Assembly: GCA_009602725.1 (NCBI GenBank)
Contig: WELB01000126.1
Location: 50,187-71,702 of the forward strand
Reading direction: 5' to 3'
Origin: Spirogloea muscicola
Taxonomy: Eukaryota > Streptophyta > Zygnematophyceae > Spirogloeales > Spirogloeaceae
Length of the DNA stretch: 21,516 nucleotides
Shown here piece after piece: positions 9,193 to 17,359 of the stretch. A model generated the notes under the pieces. The model worked only from the letters and a program-made list of their open reading frames with translations, was not told where the DNA came from and made no database searches. Every line of letters begins with the position of its first letter. The first letter of the stretch is position 1. The translations under genes were made by a program, and so were the position numbers.

Positions 9193-11692
9193 TCAAGCTG
9201 CAAGGTCGCTGCAGTAAGCCTTGATGATGTTTATCATCAGACCTCCCTGGAAGCGGCCCAAGCATCCTCTTGCTGCACTAATTTCACTCAGCCTATCAAC
9301 AGTGTCTGACACTGCCACGCCAGGCTTGGACGCAGGTGCAACAAATGTCGGAGGACTCTCCCAGTTGTCAGTAATGGGAAATGTCTCCAGAGAGATATCC
9401 TGCAGCACGGCAGCACCACCCAATGCCTCCACAAATTCTGCTAAATGACACATGGCAAATGGCACTGGCTCAAAGCTGTGGTCTCCATACTCCACCGGAG
9501 TGCTATGGTCTCCAGTCACACAAAGAGTGTAATTTGAGAGCCCAGCAACCTCGGCATCCCACAGCATGCGCGCCAGCTGCAGAACCATGCGGTCCACTGC
9601 CTCCAGAGATTGCAACTTCAACTCCAATGACTTATCATGGCCTGCATCATCCACTGCCTAGCATCGGAGAGAAGCGCTTGTCAATTGTACAGCATGCATT
9701 ATGTCCTTCATTGGTCCAGAAGCTGAATAATGGTGACAGTCATCAAACCTGGTGACATCCTGGGCCATGTGTCCAATAGTCAACTACATAATTGCTACAC
9801 ACCAATGATGCCTTGTCAAGCTGGACCTAGCTCAGCCCATACGGAGTACCTTGATGTGAAGGAAGCCAAAATTGTAATTGTCGTTGGTCCCATGGTCCAT
9901 CTTCCTGCCGGGATCTAAGAGTTGCCTTGCAAGAGCAGGAGAGCCCAGCGCTTCAGCAATGGCCGCAGCTTTTAATGTGAGCAAAGTCCGATAGTCGCCT
10001 GTTGCACCCACAACGGGCAAGACAGACATGTCCAGCGACAGGCCAAGACCAGCAATTATCTTCGTGGGGGCGACCATGCACGCCCGAAGACTGTGGCGCT
10101 GCTCAAAGGTTGGCACCTGCATCAAGTGCAATCTCTTACGCTCAGCAAGTGCAAGCAGAATACGGCTTTTCTTGGCTCCCATGCGACAAATCTTTAAGCA
10201 GAGCATCTCACCTCAATGCGGAGGCCACAGCCGCGGAGCAAGATCACGTTTGCAACTTGCTTCCCTTCCTTTGCACGTTGAGCATTAAGAGGGTGCTCAC
10301 TCAGGATCTTCCTCAACTCGTCTGAAACCTCGTTCACAATGCTCGCAGTCTGTGCCGCTTCCTGAGAATTGTCAAGCGCCTCTGCTCTCAGAAGCAACCG
10401 GTGATCCTTCAAGGGGTCGGTGCCTGAGATGTTCCCACTCAGCGAAGGTCCTCTTATTACCACCCCACATCGATGCTCAGTTGCATACCTGCGAGTTTGA
10501 CCATGCCAAGTAGTGAGGGTGATGAGCAACGTGATGCCTCACAGGCCAACCTGCAGATATGCCTGCTGTCCATATCAATGGAGGCCATGTCCAGGCGGCA
10601 GGCAAGTCTTGCCCTGATGGAGACGACAAGCAGGTGGCACCTGACATTGACCTTGTGATCTGGGAAAGATGGGGGGACTAGGTTGTCCAGGGCTGCGCAA
10701 AGGATGGGCCCCTCCCTTTCAAAGTGCCTGTCTGCCCGCCTGCTCACTACCTCGCCCGTGAGGTCGTTGACTGTCGCGAAATTGCACTGCCAAGAAGCCG
10801 TGCGAGGAAGGGTTCAATCTCAGGCTCTGTGTCCAGTCACTTACAACCAGCTCAAGGACTGCAGCTGCAGCCGAGTTGCACTCAGCGTGCATGCTCTGGC
10901 AGCCCGGAGCGACGAGGGAGGAAGTGCAGCAGTCCAGCCAGCCTTCCTCTGACTTGTGCAGCACTCCGCTCTGGCTTGCTCGTACTGTAGCGGTGGAGGC
11001 GAGGAGTGTGACATGCCAGGCGCCGTAAACAAACAGTCTCCTGGGTGCCCGCCTCCCCAAGACGCATGAGGCCAGGCCCAACCTTGAAGGCGATGTCGCC
11101 GGGCTCCATGTGCAGGCCAGCGCCCATGGACTCGAACGCGCCGCGGCCCTTGTAGAAGGAGCGGGGATCGTATCCCAGCAGCGACAGGTGCGCCGTGTCG
11201 CTGCAGCCAGGAGCAGGCCAGAGTGCGAGGAGTCAGGCCGCCTGCTGGGCCCAGAGACAGCCCAAGCAAGCCCGGCGGCCGCAGTGGCAGCAGGCCCGCG
11301 CCGGCGACCGCGCCAGCGCTGGCGCGGCGGCGGCGGAGGCTGCGGGCAGCAGCATGCCTGCCACACGCCAGGCCGGGCTCCACGGGGTCCATGAGGCCGT
11401 TGACACCTGCGCACGGAGCGCAATGCCAGCTTTCGCCGGCGTCAGCAGCCTCAACCGCAGCGGTGGTCGCCGCCGCCGCCGCCGCGGGCGTCGATGGCGG
11501 TGGCGGCGCCGCTGCGGGCGAGGCGGGAGGGAGGGAGCTCTCGCCGGCCGTCGCGAGCGCGTCCAGGGCCGGCGTGCGCGCCGCCTCCAGCGGGCTCCGG
11601 TGGCCCAGCAGCGGCAGCGACACGTCCGCCAGGCCGTCCACCAGCACCAGCGCCACGCGCCGCGGCGGAGGCGCCGCGTGGGAGGGCGCCAT
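9193..11692 (-). CDS. apgM: Archaeal-type 2,3-bisphosphoglycerate-independent phosphoglycerate mutase
   Basis: Seven exons on the minus strand: 11545-11692, 11358-11406, 11083-11200, 10641-10786, 10212-10488, 9850-10116 and 9193-9657, giving 489 residues. The enzyme interconverts 3- and 2-phosphoglycerate and belongs to the alkaline phosphatase superfamily. Visible motifs in order: [12 protein letters not shown] (metal ligand Asp19), [20 protein letters not shown] (catalytic Ser66), [85 protein letters not shown] (Asp339, His342), [16 protein letters not shown] (Asp385, His386), and the closing [14 protein letters not shown]. Assigning Asp19 and Ser66 as active residues rests on family position. 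Introns 1 and 2 appear to have GC donors; the others are GT-AG. Intron 1 (138 bases) has no stop in frame, so its retention would add 46 Ala/Pro-rich residues. No transit peptide is evident, which suggests a cytosolic enzyme. Confidence 0.92.
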
Positions 11693-11844
11693 GGCCACGG
11701 CCCGAGGCGAGGCCCAGGGACGGCCTCTCACCCCCACAACCCTCGACGCCTGTGAGATCCCCCTTCACCTTAGGGCTTAGTATCTAGGGTTCAGGATCTG
11801 AACCCTAAGCCCTAAAGCCCGAGCCGTGTATCCGCCTCGCCGCC
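11693..11844. promoter_or_regulatory. 152-base divergent promoter between apgM and the GNAT gene
   Basis: The two genes point away from each other across only 152 bases (ATG of apgM at 11692 on minus; candidate ATG of GNAT at 11845 on plus). A shared promoter is therefore likely. Within an otherwise GC-rich setting it contains the AT-richer palindrome at 11770-11815, with AACCCTAAGCCCTAA-type sequence resembling plant telo-box elements. Confidence 0.6.
11770..11815. repeat. Telomere-repeat-like imperfect palindrome
   Basis: TTAGGGCT (11770-11777) pairs with AGCCCTAA (11808-11815), and TAGGGTTCAG (11785-11794) pairs with CTGAACCCTA (11798-11807). This leaves a 7-base bulge on the left arm and a 3-base loop. 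Both arms contain TTAGGG/CCCTAA units close to the plant/algal TTTAGGG telomere repeat. Confidence 0.85.
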
Positions 11845-13357
11845 ATGGGCGGCGGCGGCGCCGTCGTGGCGGCGGCCGTCGCGGCGCCCGAGCGGCGCCC
11901 GCCCCGCGCGCCAGCCCCGCGCGGCGGTGGGCTCGAGGTGGAACTCCGCTCGAAGGCCAGCCGCCGGCGGCCCGGAGCGCGGGCGTGGTGGTGCGCCAGG
12001 CCACAGTGCACTCGCACCTCCTGGCTGCAGCCAGCCTGCGAGCCGCCAGCTTCTACACCTACCCTCCGTCCTCCTCTCGCTTCTCGGCCGAGGTGGGCAA
12101 GCTCTCGTTGGCAGAGGCCCCTGCCGCAGCTGCTGATGCCCTGCTGCAAGAGTTTGACTGTTTCGCGCTTGCCTGACCTCCACAGCCGGTCGCAGCTGCC
12201 GGCAAGGCTGAGCACCCAGTTCGCCGGCGAGCGTGCAGAGGCACCGTACGATGAAGGAGGAAGAAGAGTGCGCCTCGCTGACGGCCAAGGTGGCGGGTGA
12301 GCAGCTCGGCTTCGGTCGTGTGGCTTGCCTCCTGGCCCTGCTGAGCAGCGACGAGCTTGGCCTGCCAATGCCGGCGCTGGAGGACGTACTCCAGGTGAGC
12401 GCTTCCAGGTGGTGGTCAGTGACGACCAGGCGCACAGTAAAAGCTGCGAGCACTTTGTCACCACCAGATAATCCTTCCATCACTACTCTCACTACGATCT
12501 GTCGGTCTCACAATGACCACTGGATGAGCCACTGGTTGGAGATCAATGACATCCAGCAGGCTTACACTGCCGACTGCGAGCCACATGACCACCAATTCCC
12601 TCTGTTCCGTCACATGACAGGCGGAGAGTGGCCCGTGCAGATCACAGCTATGAACGGGCTGCGGGCGTGGTCTGTCGGCACCTTGGATCTCAACCTGGGC
12701 TTGGTCCTCCCAGGAGAAGAGCTAGTTGGCAGTCGACCCCAGGTGAGGGAAATAGGCCTCGAGAAAGCTACTGCTTGAGGCAGTGGACGACAATCAGCGA
12801 CCTCTGATCGCTTCCAGTGGGCAGGGAGTGGAAGCTGCGCTACATCGGACGTACCTATCAAATGTATGTGTTGCAAAATCAGCGAGGCGACGAGGCGTGG
12901 GCGTAGCCCTCATCCATGAGGCCAAAGCTCTGGCATCTTCATGGGGTGAGCTTTTGGACGTATAGGCTTGAGTGTGGCTACTCAGGAGATTGGGTGAAGG
13001 GTCTCAAAGGGAATCCTGCTACTTGTAAGATCATGGGCGCTGGAGGCAAGCTGCAGACAGGCTTAATCTCTACCAATTCCCTGTCACTCTGCTTCTCACA
13101 CTCAGTGGCTTGATCAGTAACAGATGGACGTGTCTGTTGACTGAGCAGGTGCCAGTGACATGTATGTTCATGTCGTGGCTGACAACCTCCCAGCCAGACT
13201 CCTGTACGAGAGGTGCGGCTTTGCCATTGAGGAGGAGGAAAGCGCCTCCACTGCACGACTCCTTATGAGGCCGAGAAGGCTCCTGCTTCACACAGAGATT
13301 GATTCCAGACAGTCTTCTATTGCCAGCAACCCTCACATTCAAAGTGCAGTGAATTGA
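11845..13357 (+). CDS. GNAT-family N-acetyltransferase, frame conflict in exon 1
   Basis: Five exons: 11845-12092 (5' end uncertain), 12239-12394, 12641-12742, 12825-12945 and 13149-13357. All introns are GT-AG, with phases 0, 0, 0 and 1. The reliable frame enters at VVVRQATVHSHLLAAASLRA, continues SFYTYP, RHRTMKEEEECASLTAKVAG, SVGTLDLNLGLVLPGE, YLSNVCVAKSARRRGVGVAL (acetyl-CoA pyrophosphate-binding signature R-x-x-G-x-G), IHEAKALASSWG, and MYVHVVADNLPARLLYERCG, the C-terminal GNAT strand/helix. The layout is that of plant GNAT proteins, many of them plastid-targeted, which acetylate proteins or small molecules; the substrate cannot be told. The only ATG at the 5' end (11845) is in a different frame from the domain: one base seems to be missing from the assembly (or two are extra), or the true start is in an unseen exon. 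The Ala/Arg/Pro-rich N-terminus would suit a transit peptide. Confidence 0.82.
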
Positions 13358-13447
13358 TCTTGCACGCCTGTCCAGAGAGAGTCCAGAGAGGAGCAGTCTG
13401 CTGCTTTCTGTATCCTGCCAAGCACATTGAGGGACGCTAGTGCGTCT

Positions 13448-15675
13448 TCAGGCCTGCATCATCATATCTGTCAAGATGGGTGGCACAGTCGGGTCCTCCT
13501 GTGTGGTGGCCACTGAGCTGGAGCGCAAACTTCCAAGGAGTTTCTCCAGGTACTTGGAAGCCTCCACCTTGGCATTCCCGCCCGTTTGCTCGTCTAAGCC
13601 AGCAATATTCTGTACCCACTTATAGACTCTGAGTGCCTTTCCGCCCTCTCCTGTAAGGACCTCCCCCTCCTGCGAGCGTGTTTCACAGCAAGCGACATGG
13701 GGGTCAGAGCTTCAAATTCAGAGCACTTTAGCAACGCTAGGAACACGCAGACACATCATGGTCGAGTTGCCCCGTACATTTTGGAGGTCCTTGATGTCAG
13801 TCCCTAATGTCACATAGAGCAAAGTGGCAAAAGCGCAACCTGAAGGGTGACAGTAACGCCAGAATCTTCTTCACCAACAGTAGACAACATGGTCGCTAGG
13901 GCATCCTCCTCGGCTGAAAGATAGACTGCCTCTGGATGGCTACCATATCTGAAGCACAAGGAGGCCACAGCAATTGGCTGTGTATCGGCCGGGGGTGTGG
14001 CCTGATGGCCCTGTCCTGGGACCAAGGCATTGGGCCGCACTCTCAAGAGCACACTGAGGGGGTGCAGGCTGTCCGCGCTTATGCTGTCATCGCTGCGCCG
14101 GCTGCGCTTTGCTCGCAAGGAGTCCTCCTCTCCTTCCTCCTGCTCCTTCTCCTCTGAGGGACCCAGCCAACAAGCCACCATTATAATGAACTGCAAGCCA
14201 TCATGCACAAAAGTATCTGCAGCAACCAATCCCATGCGAGAGACATGCAACAGGGGAGCTGGACTGGTCACAGATCGTACCTGCTGCAGTGATTGCCTGA
14301 CTCGGCATGTAGCTCTCCACGTCCTTGGCATTGCCTTGCACCTCAACCTCAATACCGCCGCTGGAGTCCTCCCCCTGCATTGTCACGAGGCGCGCATAGA
14401 GGGCCTGGAGGGGCTGTGGCAGCTGCCTCGTCAGGATTTGCTGCTTGCGGCTCCGCATGTTTGTCAAACCAAGCTTCTCCTGCAACGGGAGTGTGGCCCT
14501 CTTCACTGCCTGAAGTTGCATTGGCAATGTAGCAAGAAATTTGCGCCGGCTGCTGATGCTCTCCTGCAACATGCGCTTCCTCACTTCCAGCTCCGCCCGT
14601 CTGGCCGCCTTCTCCTTGCGCTGTCACAGTGGTGCAACGACCTGAATTGGTTCGGCAGATTGCCACCATGTGGAGGCTTCTCCATTGCCGGGCTGGGCAT
14701 AGATTGGTGGACCAGCAGCAGCATCAAGTGACCAATGCAACTCTGCTCAGACAGCGCCATTGAAGCATTCAAGCAGAAGGTAACATATCGAGGCGCCATG
14801 TCTACGACAGAGGCAGGACGGGTCATCATAGAGAGGCAGCATGTGCTGTCAGGCATTCCAACTGATGCGCGACTCAACTTAGGATATAGTGATGCAACAC
14901 CCGCACCTGGAGGAGCTCGAATTGTAGGCGCTGCAGCATGAGCTGGTGAGCATCTGCAACGCCCTGCCCCTTCAAGCTCTCCGGTGCAGAGCTGAGGAAC
15001 TCCTGCACGGGGACGAGCTCAATGCCGGGGTGCCGCGTGTGGAAGTCCTGGCACCCCTTGATGGCCTTGAGGAAGTGGTTCTTCTTGTACAGCAGGTTGT
15101 GCAGCTGCACCAAGCAGGGCGCACGCGAGAGCGCTTGAAACCCGTCGTCCGGCCAGCCTTTAGGCACCAGCGCGGACCACGGCGCCCGGACGCACGTTGG
15201 ACCGCCTCCACAACCAGCAGCCTCGCGCCTCCCCGCTCAGCACCGGGAGCGCACAAGTCGGCCGCAGGCCGAGAGACTCACCTGCAGCGTGGTGCTGTCG
15301 ACGGGGACTTTCGCAGCCTCAGTGTCGGCCTGCAAACCAGCATAGCCGCCGAGCCGCCAGCAGTGACGCTGCCATCAGAGACCCCTGAGGGGCTGCAGCG
15401 ATAGGAGCGGCACTGGCGGCGGTTGCAGGCGCGGCAGGTGGCCCTCAAGTCGGCCGAGGGCCTTGGCGGCGCACCTTGACGCGCTCCTCCTCCAGCATGA
15501 TGGCGCGGTTGATGCCGCGCAGCTGCACCAGCAGCACCGCAGCGCGGGTCGCCAGCTCCTTGGCCGGCGGTCCTCCGCCGCCGCCCTCGCCGCGGTGGCG
15601 CGCCAGGAGCTGCGTCGCCGCGTCCTCCAGGCCACGGCAGGCCTGCGACAGCGTCTCCTGCAGGCTGCCGCCCAT
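13448..15675 (-). CDS. THO5: THO complex subunit 5 (THOC5/THO5)
   Basis: Six exons on the minus strand: 15475-15675, 15282-15329, 14907-15104, 14281-14620, 13840-14216 and 13448-13669, with GT-AG introns of 64-286 bases, giving 461 residues. Signature segments in order: LLVQLRGINRAIMLEEERVK, VPVDSTTLQ joined to LHNLLYKKNHFLKAIKGC, IELVPVQEFL, APESLKG, HQLMLQRLQFELLQ, then the coiled-coil RKEKAARRAELEVRKRM, KFLATLPMQLQAVKRATLPL, LPQPLQALYARL, IEVEVQGNAKD, a basic RAKRSRRSDDS patch (possible nuclear signal), HPLSVLLRV, ALATMLSTVGEEDSG and VYKWVQNIAGLDEQ. THO couples transcription to mRNP assembly and nuclear export. The ATG lies just after a CGC-triplet run in the leader. It is shorter than human THOC5 (~680 residues), ending soon after the YKWxQxxAG motif. 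An extra, unmatched open segment within the last intron was not included. Confidence 0.9.
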
Positions 15676-15676
15676 A

Positions 15677-15677
<1 letters not shown>

Positions 15678-15703
<26 letters not shown>
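15678..15703. repeat. CGG/CCG triplet run in the THO5 5' leader
   Basis: About eight uninterrupted CGG triplets on the plus strand (CCG on the transcript), ending two bases before the THO5 ATG. It is a simple repeat likely to vary in length. Confidence 0.9.
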
Positions 15704-15708
<5 letters not shown>

Positions 15709-15795
15709 GTGGTGGGGACTTCGGGGTGAGGGAAGCGTGTAATGCTTCTCCTCTCCGCGCGTGCATTTAGTTGTGGGGTTTCCAGCTGCAAGCAT

Positions 15796-15830
15796 TTCCG
15801 ACTTGCGGCTGCTGACTCGGGGTCACTAGG
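15796..15830 (+). repeat. Dispersed repeat, copy 1 (shared with 20662-20686)
   Basis: TTCCGACTTGC followed by an A/G difference, then GCTG and CACTAGG, matches 20662-20686, with about nine to ten extra bases before CACTAGG in this copy. Confidence 0.55.
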
Positions 15831-16001
15831 CTCCCATGCGCCATGGTCGTACACGGCGGCTCCGGAGCGAAGTGGTCTTCCCTCCTCCATCGCCTGGCAC
15901 TGCATGTCGATGCCCGCGACGTAGTCGGGCGGGTAGCTTTAGGGCATTTTATCGTCCCGGAAGCCAGCGTTGCATGCTATAAAAGGCGGCTAGTATTGAG
16001 T

Positions 16002-16045
16002 CTACAGCGCTCCCAGGCACTCGCGATACACCAGCGTGCTGGTCG
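16002..16045 (+). repeat. Dispersed repeat, copy 1 (shared with 21008-21051)
   Basis: About 30 of 44 positions match 21008-21051 without gaps, beginning with a strong CAGCGCTCCCA core. Confidence 0.5.
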
Positions 16046-16305
16046 TCCATTAGCCCAGGCTAATGGCTTCCGTGGTGGCGGTTTGGCGCCTCAGTATAGC
16101 TTGTCAGATATGCATGTGCTCACTCGGGGATATTAGTGTCCCCCTTAGCCAGCTCATAACCCACTTAACAGGACATTTGTAAGGCTAGTATTGGCCTTCC
16201 TTTCAAATTCATGCGCACGGCGCGCCTTCTCTCATGCGCTGTACTCTCTTGCATAGCTGTGTAATTTGGCGCCTCTCGGCCCTCTGGACCTTGTTCATTC
16301 TTACT

Positions 16306-16325
16306 GGGCTGGCCTTTCACAGCCC
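16306..16325 (+). repeat. Hairpin repeat copy 1
   Basis: GGGCTGGCCTTTCACAGCCC: a 6-bp GGGCTG/CAGCCC stem around an 8-base loop, preceded by ACCTTGTTCATTCTT, the conserved left flank of the family. Confidence 0.8.
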
Positions 16326-16359
16326 CCGCCAAATTGGAAGAGCTCACTCCTTGTCGTCC

Positions 16360-16396
16360 ACAGCCGCTCTTTTGGTATCAGCAGCCGCATTCTTCT
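16360..16396 (+). repeat. 37-base dispersed repeat, copy 1 (shared with 20607-20643)
   Basis: 34 of 37 bases match 20607-20643 without gaps; the shared ends are ACAGCCGCTCTTT and TATCAGCAGCCGCATTCTTC. Confidence 0.8.
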
Positions 16397-16514
16397 AGTG
16401 GGAAAAGAAAGACTCTTTCAGTAGAGGGCGATGGCTGTGATTGGGCCAGGAGAAGGCCAGGAGTAGCCAAAGGGCCACACCACTGAGAAACAGCTCTTCC
16501 ACTTCACAGGAAAT

Positions 16515-16533
16515 GGTTGTAAGAGGCCAGCCC
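16515..16533 (-). repeat. Hairpin repeat copy 2 (reverse orientation)
   Basis: Read on the minus strand this is GGGCTGGCCTCTTACAACC with one stem mismatch, preceded by the conserved flank ACCTTGTCCATTCCTTTT. Confidence 0.75.
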
Positions 16534-17359
16534 AAAAGGAATGGACAAGGTCTGACAGGGCCGGAGGGCGCAAAAGGCCGGATAGTAGTCTCCAAGACAC
16601 CGTCCGGTATCGAACGTCGATCAGCGATCTCTACTTGCTTGGCCCGTGGTAAGTGAGGGGGTTGGCCTAGCAGCAGGCGAAGTACACCTGTACAGGTGCT
16701 TGCCTTGTACTTGGCCACTCAAGCCCTCCAACACTCGATGCGCCTTTCTCCACCCCCTGCGCACCCGCCTCTCAGCCGCCACTGATGCTGCCGCTTCCGC
16801 CAACGTCCTTGTGCTGCTCAATTTCTCTGCACAGCCAGCTTCTCGCCCCCTTACCACGCTTTGCTTGTGCCCGGCTACTGCCAAGAGGCACGTAATGCGC
16901 GGGTCTGCAAGGGAGGCTAAGCCGATCGAATGAACTGTGATGCATAAAGGCTAAGGGAACCGCAAGCATATGGCCACACAAGTGAACCTCTAGTCTGAGA
17001 GGGGCTAAGGAGGACAGAGAGAAGAGTATGCCAGCGCTACGCCCACATCGAGCTACGCACACGTCCCGGGAATGAGCATGCACACAGGACCCCACCAGGA
17101 CGGATGCTGCCACGACGAAACTGTGAGCGCCACCCATTGTGTCACCTGCTTTTGCACCTACTGATGCAACCTCTCTGGTCAGTCGCAGGCAGACAGTTAG
17201 CCCGGCTGCAGTCTTACTTTTGTTACGCTGCCAACTTGACAATATTGCCAGCTTCATACAGCAGAGGAGAAATAGCAAGGGAGCCTGATGCTGTAGCAAA
17301 CTTGCCCAAGGGAGGCGCATTTGCAGCTGTGCCAAGCTTTGCAATGGTATGATTTGCAC

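Larger units (their letters stand above)
15676..17359. other. Gene-free region with dispersed repeats between THO5 and ZNHIT2
   Basis: The left end must hold the THO5 promoter and leader. The rest has no gene I can support: the open frames on both strands lack domains, and several overlap repeats. It contains a TATA-like TATAAAAGG at 15978-15986, two hairpin-repeat copies (16306-16325, 16515-16533) and one copy each of three other repeats shared with 20.6-21.1 kb. The stretch 16600-17359 shows nothing distinctive beyond the ZNHIT2 3' flank. Confidence 0.55.

Noticed and set aside
9224-9241. TGATGATGTTTATCATCA palindrome
   Set aside because: It is inside the last apgM exon, where it encodes the conserved GLMINIIKA segment, so the symmetry is explained by coding.
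11691-11781. ATG on the plus strand overlapping the apgM start (shared CCATGG)
   Set aside because: It opens about 30 codons only, ends at a TAG in the palindrome, and is not in phase with the GNAT exons.
11233-11787. Long overlapping open frames on both strands in the GC-rich block
   Set aside because: These arise from lack of AT-rich stop codons in GC-rich DNA; the minus-strand exons of apgM account for the conserved sequence.
13670-13839. Possible extra THO5 exon reading LLYVTLGTDIKDLQN
   Set aside because: No acceptor and donor pair keeps phase with both neighbours, while direct joining of 13840 to 13669 restores the conserved order of motifs.
13670-13839. C/D snoRNA-like ATGATGT ... 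CTGA in the last THO5 intron
   Set aside because: Box C is imperfect, there is no terminal stem, and no guide could be assigned.
16772-17359. 195-codon open frame on the minus strand
   Set aside because: It begins in the flank of the ZNHIT2 stop and shows low-complexity composition, no domain and no splice partners.
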